A stretch of DNA of 64,000 nucleotides from Heliocidaris tuberculata (taxonomy: Eukaryota; Echinodermata; Echinoidea; Camarodonta; Echinometridae). The number at the start of each line of letters is the position of its first letter. The stretch's first letter is position 1. Made by a program: the position numbers and the translations under genes. Positions 35,566 to 45,514 of the stretch are shown in pieces. The notes below the pieces were generated by a model. The model did not search any database and had not been told where the DNA came from. It saw only the letters and a program-made list of their open reading frames with translations. The stretch is taken from NCBI GenBank assembly GCA_025618425.1, contig CM046836.1, positions 22,056,715 to 22,120,714 on the forward strand, read 5' to 3'.

Positions 35566-36615
35566 GCGTAGCCAGGGGGGCCCAGGGGGGCACTGGCCCC
35601 CCTATTCAGCCCCTAAAAAAAAGTGAGAACGAAAAAGCGGGGGAATTGAGACAAAAAAACCTAAAAAGGCGCTAAGAGTCGTTACCTTTCAATCACAATT
35701 TGCTAAAACGTCAAAGTTTTCACGCTTCGCGCGGGAAGGGGAAATAACTCCCCCTTCCCTGCCCCCACACCTATTACATACAGTAAAATATTGCATCCAT
35801 ATTATTGAAAAGCAGTCCGAGCGTCGAACTATAACTTTCCGCCTAAAAAAATTGTTTGCTACGAGCTCTTATCTTTCTCTCAAATTTGTTAAAACGTCAT
35901 AGCTTTCGTGCTTGGGGCGGGAGGGGGAAAAGTCCCCCTCCCTGCACCCACCCCTGTTACAGTGCATTATTGCGTCCAAATAATTGAAAAAGCAGTCCGG
36001 GCGTCGAACTATCTTTCCGCCTAAAAGAAAGTTGCTGCGACCCGTTATCTTTCTCTCAATGCCCCTCCCTTCACGCTTTGCGTGCTAATCACCAATTTCG
36101 CACGCTTCGCGTTCTCGATCACAACCCAACCCCCCTAAAATGAAATCCTGGCTACGCGGTTGCATCCAAATTATTGAAAAGCAGTCCGAGCGTCGAACTA
36201 TAACTTTCCGCCTAAAAAAAAATTATTTGCTACGAGCTGTTATCTTTCTCTCAAATTTGTTAAAACGTCATAGCTTTCGTGCTTTGGGCGGCAGGGGAGG
36301 GGGGGGGGGGGAGCGAACTCCCTCCTCCCTGCACCCACCTCTGTTACATACAGTGCAGTATTGCGTCCAAATAACTGAAAAGCAGTCCGGGCGTCGAACT
36401 AACTTTCTGCCTAAAAAAAAGTGGCTGCGAGCCGTTATCTTTCTCTCACCCCCCCCCCCCCCCTCCCTTCATGCTTTGCGTGCTAATCACCAATTTCGCA
36501 CGCTTTGCGTTCTCGATCACAACCGAACCCCCCTAAAATAAAATCCTGGCTACGCGGTTGGATCCTTCACGTCTGCCCCCCCCCCATTAAAAAATCCTGG
36601 CTACGCCATTGTTGA
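35566..36615 (+). repeat. ~185-bp tandem repeat block, copy B (inverted relative to 14559-15600)
   Basis: It starts AGGCGTAGCCAGGGGGG and ends CCTGGCTACGCCATTG, so the block has inverted-repeat ends. Internal units carry TTGCGTCCAAATAATTGAAA, GCAGTCCGGGCGTCGAACTA and GTTATCTTTCTCTCAAATTT, the inverse of block A. The 133-residue frame through it is a repeat reading. Confidence 0.8.
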
Positions 36616-36954
36616 AATACCACACCATGCTCTACTCATATGGCTCAATAAGTTTCACTTCTTTAATACACTATCCCCGATGTAAAAAATAGCTCCAATA
36701 CCATTATGACTATGATGATGATGATGATAATAATAAATAATTATAACAACAACATCAAAACCATGATGGTAATGCTAATCATAATCTTAATCATAATAAT
36801 CACGATAACAACAATGAAAATACTGATAAATAAAAATCATGTCTATATTGACATTTGATGGGTAGCCTCATCAGTATTCAACTGATGACGGAGGCTTGGG
36901 GGCAAATCAATTACTAACCCAGCATTGAAAGCTACATGATTAATACTTTTTTTG
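36616..36954. other. Intronic DNA with GAT/AAT microsatellite
   Basis: Triplet-rich sequence at about 36710-36830 (GATGAT, AATAAT, ATCATAATC). Nothing coding. Confidence 0.6.
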
Positions 36955-37650
36955 AAAGGATCCTGCCATTACATCAGTTAGGGTTTAATATATTTCAAGA
37001 TAATGTATCATACACTGAAGCCCGTAGTCTGTTCATTGAAAGGCTACTTTGAACAGTGAATGGCTTGTCTCAAATTTGCATAGAGCTTCGGAGAAATAAT
37101 AATGGGGATCGGACCTATTGTGTTGAGTTGAATGCGTGGGACGGAAGAATAATGGGAGGGGCGGCTTTATACGTGCGTTCGATCCGCGCCAGCGTTTGTT
37201 GTTATGATGAAAAGACAGAAAGTCTATTGACTATAGATATAAAGAAGAATTAGGAGAGAGAGAGAGAGAGAGAGAGAGCCCAACTGCAAATCCCCTGTTA
37301 AACTTCAATTGTCCTCAATGACAAAGTAAAGTGTTATTATGCATAGGCGGCTATTACAGGTCTCAGGCCGACAGCAAGGACAAATGTTAGTATTTAATTT
37401 GAGTTGATGAGTTAATGATATCATAATAAGATATTCTAAAAGTAAAAATCCCCTCATTGTACTATATACTTGTCTCTTCACTACAATAGTTATTTGCTGC
37501 ATATCTAGAAAATGATCATGGGGAACAATTTAATATTACATATAAAGGGGTTTTTTTGTCTTTAGTTCTAAATGTAGTTTTCAATTCGAAAATTCAAAAG
37601 GCATACAAAACTGCATTTCTCATTATCCTATAAAAGTTCATTTCTCTCGT
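36955..37650 (+). repeat. Direct segmental duplication, copy 2
   Basis: Partner of 32887-33650, about 4 kb away. The inner GA microsatellite is longer here (about 37252-37279). Confidence 0.75.
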
Positions 37651-38419
37651 TTTCCTTGCCCTTAAATTATAAGTAGATTTTTCCATCATCATTCACGTCT
37701 TTAATTTCTGATATTGATTTCCACGTCCTATCCACATGCTATCATTTTAGAACATAACATATTTTTTTAAAGATAAACATGCGAACTGAGGAAAATAGAA
37801 CAAGAATCAGAATATTTGGAGAAAACTGAGAAAAAGAGAGAGTGTGAGAGAGAGAGAGAGAGAGCGAGGGAGAGATTGAGAGAAGACGAAGGCAATCATT
37901 ATATTGGTTTTAATGGCTGCCATTTCCATTGATTATGTGGTGTTGTGTTGTTGTTTTTTGTTTCCACCAGCGCCGTTCTAGTTCTTTTTTTTTTGGGGGG
38001 GGGGAGCACACTATGATCGTTGAAATGCAATAGACATATTCTAGTCATACAAGATAAGAAGAATTGGAGAAGGGGAGAAAAAGGAATAAGAGGAGCAATA
38101 AAACATAAAGAACAAACTGTTAGGCAAGCCAAGCCATCGGAAACTCACTCTATTTTTAGAATAAATATATATTCTATTTATTTTGTTGTTATTGATCCAG
38201 TACTACACACTAGCCTTTCATACACATATACTGACAGAAGAGGGCGTACTTCCGGAATCAGTGAATGGTACCAAGAGCTTCTTTCTTTGAATTTTTCAAA
38301 AAGATTGGCTCGGATCCGGGAAGACTGCATTATAGGCTCCATGCGATCGTTATGTAGAAGGCACGGAGCTCAATGCAGTGTTCACGCACAATAAGAATGC
38401 GTCCGTTCCGGATGCGTTC
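37651..38419. other. Intronic DNA, no gene recognised
   Basis: GA repeat at about 37835-37877 and a T/G run at about 37985-38004. The 124-residue open frame crossing 38020-38394 shows no recognisable domain or splice context. Confidence 0.45.
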
Positions 38420-39265
38420 TTATGCACCACGACATTTCGCTAAACTACCTAAGTACAAGTCAGATATCTTAAGAATATTATAATTATAGAAAAGCTTATA
38501 TGAATGTTCACAAAAGCCAAAATTATTTACTATTCTTACAACCCGTTTTTGTACAACATTAATTTTGTCCATTGGGGTTATGGAGCTATTTCCCCATGGA
38601 AGTATACAATAATTAAGATAAGGCAAGATCAGGGCAGAATAGAGTATAAGCATAACATGAGAAGATACAAAGGTTTCAACTTGTTCATTACGCCTGAATT
38701 ACGTGATAACAGTTTACATAAGCAATCAATTTGAACTTTCCAGGTTAGTTTACTGTCTATATAAACACACAAAAAAAAATGGTAGATTCAACCTGGGCGA
38801 TATTTTATTGTTTATCTGTATATTTTTTATTGTTTATTTGTATATTACCTGGTAAGGATGATACAGAATTTCTAAATAGCATGAAATTTATTTTATTTAT
38901 ATTGAGCGACAATTTGTTAACTTGAATCCAGTCAAAAACGCATTTTATTTCAGTGTTTACAATATTCAGAAGTGTATCGGGGTTATGGTGAGAGCAAACA
39001 ATATTGGAGTCATTGGCAAAGAGGATATATGATAAGACTGCAGATGAGTTTTAGAGATCGTTTATGTATAAAATAAACATGAGCGGGTCTAACAGAGAGC
39101 CTTGAGGGACACAAGTAATTGACTGAAGGATCGATTCAAAACCATTTATGTATACATATTGTTTTCTATCAATAAGGTAGTTCCTGAACCATCTAAGGCC
39201 TTCCCCCGAATACCACAGTGGGACAACTTATACAACAATATATTATGATTTATAGTATCGATCTT
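38420..39265 (-). pseudogene. LINE (jockey-like) reverse transcriptase remnant
   Basis: Read on the minus strand with several frame changes, this gives consecutive landmarks of a LINE reverse transcriptase. First is an ALRWFRNYLIDRKQYV-type segment near 39190. A VPQGSLLDPLMFILYIND block (motif B) follows near 39090-39110. Then comes FANDSNIV, where the catalytic FADD/YADD box has lost its first Asp, near 39010. The series ends with an IDSKLTWK segment near 38760 and LILPYLNYCILPWGNSS at about 38570-38640. Stops and frameshifts, and the altered catalytic box, mark it as dead. The 5' part and endonuclease are not seen. Confidence 0.8.
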
Positions 39266-39759
39266 TAATATAGGTAAGATTTATTGAACAGAATATGAAA
39301 CTTTTTCAATATCCTGTTTCCATTTCTCAATTTTCATTAACTGATCAATTCCTTTCTGTAAACAATCATAATTTCCACAGTTATTAACTTGTCTCTGATG
39401 CATATTGATATAGTATATATTTGAAAACCTGTTAACATCTTATTTTTTGGTAAAATAGCACAATATTACCACCCAGTGCTATAAAATATAAATGAGAATT
39501 AGAATTTCAACCTTTAAAAAATGAATTAAATATTACATTTTGTCATCATTTTTACTTGCTCTAAAATAACTACCAACATGGCCTTTTGTGTTTCTGTATG
39601 TCTTTGATTCGTCTCATCATTTATTTACAGATGAATTACTTAACGATTAATGTATCATCATTAAAACAACAAGTTGTGATTGTGCAAACCTGAATATAGA
39701 TTATTACATAAAAAATACAAAATAATAAAAGTGCATTAGAATATACTTGGGTATTGAGG
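39266..39759. other. AT-rich intronic DNA, nothing recognised
   Basis: No coding or repeat signal beyond low complexity. Confidence 0.5.
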
Positions 39760-39905
39760 TGATTATACACAAGGGCTGCAGCTTCTGCCTGGTGGAGAGT
39801 AGAAATGTAGATTAATGTCTTCCTAAAGGAGCACCATGACAGGGATTCGATCCCTGTACCTAATGATTCATAATCCGCAGACTTAATCATTAGACCACGA
39901 AACTT
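39760..39905 (-). mobile_element. tRNA-derived SINE
   Basis: Read on the minus strand, the head is tRNA-like. An A-box-like TGGTCTAATGATTAAG lies near 39880-39895 and a B-box GGGATCGAATCCC near 39843-39855. They are followed by CATGGTGCTCCTTTAGGAAG and a body with TAATCTACATTTCTACTCTC. Stem pairing around the anticodon is poor, so this is a SINE or tRNA pseudogene and not a working tRNA. Confidence 0.65.
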
Positions 39906-40428
39906 CAAGCAAAGTATGGTCGGTATTTGCTTTATTAGCAACATTGATTTCACAGATTTCTTGAATATGGACTTTTTATATGGACTTACTGCTCCTGCTA
40001 TTACTTCGATCTTACTTGTTTTGCCTTTATTTTATGCGTATTTTATCATGTTATTTGTCTAATAAGGAGTGTTAATGCTTTCGTTGTTTAAACCTCCGTT
40101 CTAACCAAATTAATTTTTTCTAAATTTTTTCTAAAACATACAGACTGATCTAACAGCAATACTGACACAATGATATTTCAGAGTCATTGTACCTCATCGT
40201 CTGTCATGTCTTCTAAAAACACCACCCTATATGCAAATACATGTATTGTGTTAAAATACGACGCATGCATTGATTAGCATAGGTTGGACTGGCGTAAAAC
40301 ACAGCACCAGTCGCTGACGCAGTCGATGTTTTAAAAAAGGGGGAGCCTCATGCGCAAAAGACACTAGAAATGATAACAATGAATGTCCAGACACGACCTT
40401 GTTAGACATGTACGTAAGGACTTTGGGG
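39906..40428. other. 3' flank of the TLR gene
   Basis: It contains AATAAA on the minus strand at 40026-40031 (and another at 39931-39936), about 400-500 bp past the TLR stop codon. No other gene. Confidence 0.5.
40026..40031 (-). terminator. Candidate polyadenylation signal of the TLR gene
   Basis: AATAAA on the minus strand about 400 bp downstream of the stop at 40429. A second hexamer lies at 39931-39936. Use of either is inferred from position. Confidence 0.35.
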
Positions 40429-43068
40429 TCACTGAGGGGGAATTAAATTATTGCATTTTACGTTGACCTTGAGACGTTTGACCAACTTATCCCAGAAGTG
40501 CCGCTGCCCTCTCTCATCCTCAACCCATTGGAGATAGGGTCGGTGGTGACTCAAGTACAGTCTGAGCAGGTATGGGAGTTCCTCGGTTGGTATGTCCTCC
40601 AAGAACACCACCACCATGTGTTCCGTCTCGGTATCAGTGACGTAGTCCGCCACCATCCGGAACTTGATGATAAACCAGTTATTCCGAATGGCTGCTCTGC
40701 TGAGTAACACGACTGTCTTGAAGCTCTTGTCGATTGTGTACTGGACAGCTTCGAGAATATGCATGCCCAATATCAGGTCGTTCTCGCCGAACACGTTACG
40801 ATTAAAATTCGGAAGCCTGTCCTCAATTACCAGTCGTAAATGGTCACGAACCCAATCAGCATCGTCGTCTTCACTGAATATGATGTTAAGATCGTACTCG
40901 AATTCGCCATGTGCTCGAGCATCCTGGAATTCCTCGTAACCCTGGACGGCCAACTGAAGGAGAAAGAATCTGTATCTCAACGCCCATCGTTGGTAATACA
41001 TAAACCACACCATTGCGACGACGCCGATAAAAGCTAGCGGAAGCGAGCAGATGAGAAGAACATCTGGACTGCAAAGGTCTGCAGGATGGAACATACTCAA
41101 AGGTTTGCGGCTGACCGGTTCTAAGGAAGACGAGGAGCAGGTGGTCTGGTTTTCCTTGCGCACTTCAATGGGAAGACTATAAAGCCAATCAACCAACCAC
41201 CTTTGGTTGCAGGTACAGCTGATTGGGTTTACGGAAAGGTCAATCACTTTTAAAGATGATTTCAGTGGAGCAAATGCTTTTTGGTTTAATATATCAAGCT
41301 CATTGCTTCCAATTGTCAGTCTTTCTAACAATGGAGTATGTCTAAAAGTCCCGTCTTCAATTACACTGATTGCATTAGCTCCGATGTCGAGGAATCGCAG
41401 ATTTTTTAAGTCACGAAATAAATCACTTGAAAGGTATCTAATGTCATTCATTTCTAAATTCAAAAGCTCCAAAGATTTCAACCCCTGCAGGTGGTCGAAC
41501 TCGATGACTAAAATATTACACTTTCTTAAGTGTAACTCCTTCAAGCGAGACAAGTTGGTAAATAATCCAGTAGGTAAAATTCTAACCTCGAAACCATTCG
41601 CACCTAAATTGAGATAGGACAGGTGGGTCAACCGTCTAAACAAAGAAACATTGCGAGATGAATTCCAAATATTGGCAATTCCTACGTTCGACAGGAATAA
41701 ATTCAAACGTTCCAAAAGTGGAGAAAATTTAAAAGTTTCGCCAGGAATTAAGGGCGACATGTTTGCTCTTAATGCCACTAGATTAAGTGATTTAAGAACA
41801 GGTGCATTGATATACAATTCATTCAGCAGAGTTTTTTCAAGATTCAAATTTGACAAAACTGGAAGTCTTGGGATACTTAAAACAGCAAGTACATAATTGT
41901 CAGAAAGGTCAAGTAAGATCAGATTATTTAATCCATAAAAAGCACTGGACTTTATTTGGGCCAATTTGTTACCCGCCAAATGCAACTCCTCTAATCCAAC
42001 CGTCCAGTTAGACTGGGACGTACCGATGTCGTCGATTTCATTTCTCTCTAAATGGAGAATACGTAAATCCCGCATTCCATCAAAATAAATCGCTTCGAGC
42101 GTTTTTATCTTATTTGCATTGAGATACAATGATTTCACAGTCATGTTGGAAAAAATGGATGGGCGAAGCTTTTGAACTCCATTGTGGGTAAAGTCAAGGG
42201 AAGAAAGTGAGGAATTGAACAACGGAGAGAAAAGGCCAACTGGAATTTCTTTAAAGATTGAATCATTCATGGTGAGTAGAATTTGAATAGCCGAATCCGC
42301 GATGCCTTTGAATAAGCGATTCCACAAGATTATCGTAAACTTGCAGTTGCTTATCTGCAGAGATTCCACGAGAAGTGAGGAGACTGCTTCCTGTTGAATT
42401 TCATTAATTGGGTTTTGCGACAGGTCAATATCTTGTATTGGACAACCGACGTGGATTGTTTCAGTCGAGATTTGTTCGATGTGGTTCCGCGCTAGATGAA
42501 TGGTCAAGTTTTCGTTCCCGTTGCAGGGGGTCATTTTGAAATACGTTAGGTCATTGTCGTATAAATATAAAGTAGTCAGTCCTGGAAGCCAGTGCAATGT
42601 GTCATTTGGGATAGAACGCAAGCGACATCCTTGTAGCTCAATCTTTGATAACTGTTCCATACCTCGAAAGAAATCGCCAGATTGTAAGTGAAGATTTGTA
42701 TTGAAAGCAAAGGAGATATGAATCAAGTACTTGAGCGGAAAATGGGAATGACTTTTGATGACGCTAATCTTGTTATGAGCCAGATTCAGATCCTCAAGAA
42801 AACTGTAGTTCTGGAGTGACTTCCTGGAGAATTCTCGGATATTGTTGTAAGACAGATCGAGCTTTTGAATGTCAGGTGAAAAGAAGCCGGGGAATGTATC
42901 CAGGTTTCGATCTCTGCAGTTGATGCGTCTTTCATGGGCAATCTGATCACAGCTCTCATGATTTCCGACTGTTAAGACAGAATGCATCAAACGACCCGAG
43001 AACTTCTCCGAAGAAGCTGAGAGGGATACGATGAATATCATTGCACGGAAAAGAGAAACCAACGCCAT
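40429..43068 (-). CDS. Toll-like receptor, complete single-exon coding sequence (879 aa)
   Basis: A membrane pattern-recognition receptor. A signal peptide (about 1-18) is followed by an LRRNT cysteine pair, about 22-23 leucine-rich repeats, one LRRCT with the CxC...C...C pattern (about 615-668), a TM helix (about 670-693) and a TIR domain (about 723-868). This is the vertebrate-like single-cysteine-cluster layout, with about a dozen N-glycosylation sequons. In the TIR, box 1 is degenerate (YDLNIIFSEDD). Box 2 reads FGENDLILGMHI, so the usual RD is ND and the BB-loop Pro is Leu (about residue 767). Box 3 FW is kept. ATG at 43068 has a good context (AAACATGG). The frame extends 27 codons upstream only to a GTG. 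A strong acceptor, CATTCCCCCAG, lies five bases before the ATG, so a 5' UTR intron is likely. It lies antisense inside the GPCR intron. The ligand is unknown. TLR identity is certain; signalling ability is not. Confidence 0.95.
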   Translation of the reverse strand: MALVSLFRAMIFIVSLSASSEKFSGRLMHSVLTVGNHESCDQIAHERRINCRDRNLDTFPGFFSPDIQKLDLSYNNIREFSRKSLQNYSFLEDLNLAHNKISVIKSHSHFPLKYLIHISFAFNTNLHLQSGDFFRGMEQLSKIELQGCRLRSIPNDTLHWLPGLTTLYLYDNDLTYFKMTPCNGNENLTIHLARNHIEQISTETIHVGCPIQDIDLSQNPINEIQQEAVSSLLVESLQISNCKFTIILWNRLFKGIADSAIQILLTMNDSIFKEIPVGLFSPLFNSSLSSLDFTHNGVQKLRPSIFSNMTVKSLYLNANKIKTLEAIYFDGMRDLRILHLERNEIDDIGTSQSNWTVGLEELHLAGNKLAQIKSSAFYGLNNLILLDLSDNYVLAVLSIPRLPVLSNLNLEKTLLNELYINAPVLKSLNLVALRANMSPLIPGETFKFSPLLERLNLFLSNVGIANIWNSSRNVSLFRRLTHLSYLNLGANGFEVRILPTGLFTNLSRLKELHLRKCNILVIEFDHLQGLKSLELLNLEMNDIRYLSSDLFRDLKNLRFLDIGANAISVIEDGTFRHTPLLERLTIGSNELDILNQKAFAPLKSSLKVIDLSVNPISCTCNQRWLVDWLYSLPIEVRKENQTTCSSSSLEPVSRKPLSMFHPADLCSPDVLLICSLPLAFIGVVAMVWFMYYQRWALRYRFFLLQLAVQGYEEFQDARAHGEFEYDLNIIFSEDDDADWVRDHLRLVIEDRLPNFNRNVFGENDLILGMHILEAVQYTIDKSFKTVVLLSRAAIRNNWFIIKFRMVADYVTDTETEHMVVVFLEDIPTEELPYLLRLYLSHHRPYLQWVEDERGQRHFWDKLVKRLKVNVKCNNLIPPQ

Positions 43069-43073
43069 GTTTC

Positions 43074-43090
43074 CTGGGGGAATGAAGGAA
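43074..43090 (-). promoter_or_regulatory. Splice acceptor just upstream of the TLR start codon
   Basis: On the minus strand a pyrimidine-rich stretch, CTTTCCTTCATTCCCCCAG, ends at 43074, five bases before the ATG. It suggests the coding exon begins at 43073 and the promoter is further away behind a 5' UTR intron. Confidence 0.5.
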
Positions 43091-43920
43091 AGTGTGGAAT
43101 TGTGAAAAGGAGAACACAGTGTACTGAAAGGGGAAAAAATGCATTGCACTTCTACCGGAAGAATGTGTTTTCAGACCAGAAGGTTGGCTCGAGTGGAATG
43201 ATCCTTTCCCATACTACTTCTCAATACTCAACAGTGGCTTTTCATCTACCAGTGTCTACAGCAAAACGGGGTGAATAAGAACAGTTTTGACACATTTAGC
43301 CTCACAAAATGTTCATGACATCGCCAGTAGCAAACGATTGAGCCCCAGGAAATCTCCATTCATGTTACTTTTCTATTGACATATAAAAGAAATTCCATCA
43401 GTATCAGATGTAATTTTGATATGGAATTTTGTGACTGTTCCTATTCACCCCAACATCGGGGTGAAAAGGAACAGAATGGAAAACTATGCAACATAATTCT
43501 TTAAATTGTTACTTGTTTACCAAGAAACTTAAATTTATTGGAGAAGGGGTTCGGATTAAATAGGTATTTGAAAAGACAATACTTTCAGAAGCATCGGAAT
43601 TCAAGGGCCTATCTTTGAAATCACCACAGGCATCAAAACGATACCGTGAATTAGTGAAACTGGAATTTGTTTTAATATCATTTGCATCCTGGCTTTAGAG
43701 CTGCTTGATTACAGAAATGATAGAGAAAAGCAAGCATTGCATATGTACATGTATAATATTATTGTCAGTAAACAGTAGCTGTTGGATCATTGGAGGAGGG
43801 GTGAGGGGAATCAGTAAACTACCATTTGCATTTTCGTACTATTGATTAACGTAATGGCCCCCGTGACCTATTTAATGGATCATATTCGGAACGTGTTTAG
43901 ATTAGTCGGCTTGACAATTT
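43091..43920. other. 5' flank of the TLR gene
   Basis: It contains repeated GGGGTGAA/GGAACAG words, including the palindrome at 43435-43474, in otherwise AT-rich DNA. The first untranslated exon could not be placed. Confidence 0.4.
43435..43474. repeat. Palindrome upstream of the TLR gene
   Basis: CTGTTCCTATTCACCCC is followed after a short loop by GGGGTGAAAAGGAACAG. This gives 17-bp arms with one mismatch. A half copy (GGGGTGAATAAGAACAG) lies at about 43269-43285, and inverse halves near 49895-49936. Confidence 0.7.
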
Positions 43921-44790
43921 ATGAACCTAGAAATGTTTTGTCCGTTGAAGTTTTTGTTGTTGATTTGTGATCTTATGTGGTCCTAGAACAATTTCAGCTT
44001 TGCTGCCCTGAGCAATCATTTGCACAAATCCAAAATGGCGCCTGGTAGTCCTGGTAACCCAACTTTTAAACTACATGTCACATGCTAATATATGATGTAT
44101 GTAAATGGGGATTTCGAGGGACGTAGAATTCATTTTTAACGCAATTTTTGCAATTAAAGGTCACATTTAGGTCATAAAGGTCAAAGAAATGTCAAATGTG
44201 TTACCTGTAGACACCACCGTGCATACGTTAGAATTTTATACTGTTATAGATGCCATTATGTTGAAATGAAGGGGTTTGGGGTCTTAAGAACTAATCTCTG
44301 AGATCATTCATTCATTTGTCAGAAGTGGTTAATTCAAGGTCAAAGTTGAACTTGATATAATGGATATTACTTTGTTTAGATATGATTCGTCTTTGACGGG
44401 TGTGGTGCCGAATGCCTTGATGATGTTATGTTTTCAATTTAAGTCGAGTTCTCGAACTGAAGGTCAGGTCAAAGTTCATTCTTTCCGCTGCATTACAAGG
44501 TGACACGACATTTGCTCCTGCGACATTTGCTCCTCCGTCCATATCTCGAAAGGTCAAAGGTTAAGGTCAGGGTCATGATTTGGTTTTTTGTTAAGGACAA
44601 TGTGAAGATTAGGATTAGGGTTAGGGTTAGGTTTAGGTTTAGGATTAACATGGCAAAGTTAGACCGGAGCAATTGTCGCAGGAGCAAATGTCATGGAACC
44701 GCATTACAAAGCTAAAGTCAAATTCAAATATCTGTCATTTGTAGTTCATTGTTAGGACTCGGTGAATAGTATTTGTATACAGCATTGTGC
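43921..44790. repeat. Left arm of a ~650-bp inverted repeat
   Basis: Words such as GAACCTAGAAA, GATTTGTGATCTTATGTGGT, CAAAATGGCGCC, GAGGGACGTAGAATT, GTGCCGAATGCCTTGATGAT and GGTCAAAGTT occur inverted and in reverse order at 48050-48705. This arm is interrupted by the element at 44499-44700. Confidence 0.75.
44499..44700. mobile_element. 202-bp element with 9-bp target duplication and TTAGGG-like core
   Basis: Flanked by a perfect GCATTACAA duplication (44490-44498 and 44701-44709). Ends are GGTGACACGACATTTGCTCC and, inverted, GGTTCCATGACATTTGCTCC. Both continue TGCGAC. The interior carries degenerate (TTAGGG)n at about 44608-44645. A 9-bp duplication with GG-starting ends fits Merlin- or Mutator-like elements. 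An older copy is at 7326-7534. Confidence 0.8.
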
Positions 44791-44851
44791 CGCTTCAAAT
44801 CATCTCAGTTTAGTTTCTTTACGTTTTGGTATGCTGCAAGCCATTGAATGT

Positions 44852-45444
44852 TAAAGGGAAATCTAACCTTAATGGCAAGTTGCTCTCTGACAGAAAGAGG
44901 AAAAATCAGAGAAGCAGATTGGTGAAAGTTTGAACGAAATCGGACAAGCAATAAGAAAGTTATGAATTTTTGAAAGTTGTAATCACTATACACATGGGAA
45001 TTTCAAATTAGCCGAATTGGTAATGTCACTGTGATGTAGTTGCAGACAACTTACCCATTTGCTCCAACACACAAAATGACTCAAATATCATTTTTCAAAA
45101 TGCATTACTCAGTGGGGTCGTTTTCTTTCTTGAGGACCTATAACAATATGCTATATCACCAATATATTTTGAGTACTGTCCCGAGGGTAAAGGCGCTTCG
45201 GAGAAAACCGCAAAATAATGATATATTTGTGTAAGACAAAGGGGAGAGTTGTCCGCAAGAATGTCACAATCGACTCACCAAATTGCCAATTTGAGATTCG
45301 CATAGATGTAGTGATCTCATTTTTCAAACATCCATAACTTTCTTATTCCTTGTTCGATTTCTTTCAAACTTTCATCATCCTGATTTTCTTATTTTTCTGC
45401 TTTCACACAAATCATTTTATTAACAAGGTTGGATTGCCCTTTTC
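44852..45444. mobile_element. TTAAAGGGAAATC-type inverted-repeat element
   Basis: The left end TTAAAGGGAAATCTAACCTT is mirrored by AAGGTTGGATTGCCCTTTTC at the right. Inner arms share GAAAGTTTGAACGAAATC and ATAAGAAAGTTATG with the inverse words at 45330-45385. Related to 48809-49351. Confidence 0.65.
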
Positions 45445-45450
45445 AACTGC

Positions 45451-45458
45451 AAAAAAAA

Positions 45459-45512
<54 letters not shown>
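45451..45512. repeat. A-run and (TA)n microsatellite
   Basis: About 26 A residues followed by ~17 TA units. Confidence 0.95.

Positions 45513-45514
<2 letters not shown>

Noticed and set aside
36140..36541. 133-residue plus-strand frame
   Set aside because: It is the same tandem repeat family in the other block, read by chance.
38020..38394. 124-residue plus-strand frame
   Set aside because: No signal peptide, domain, or splice support. It lies between a T/G run and a LINE remnant.
39829..39905. Functional tRNA gene
   Set aside because: A and B boxes are present but stem pairing is poor and a SINE-type body follows.
40498..42691. Several plus-strand frames opposite the TLR
   Set aside because: They are shadows of the TLR coding sequence and lack domains.
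43069..43149. 27 extra N-terminal residues of the TLR frame
   Set aside because: The extension begins at GTG with no ATG, crosses a strong splice acceptor ending at 43074, and lacks signal-peptide character. The ATG at 43068 fits better.
44608..44645. Internal telomere or chromosome-fusion scar
   Set aside because: The TTAGGG-like repeats are degenerate, short, and inside a transposable element with a clean 9-bp duplication.
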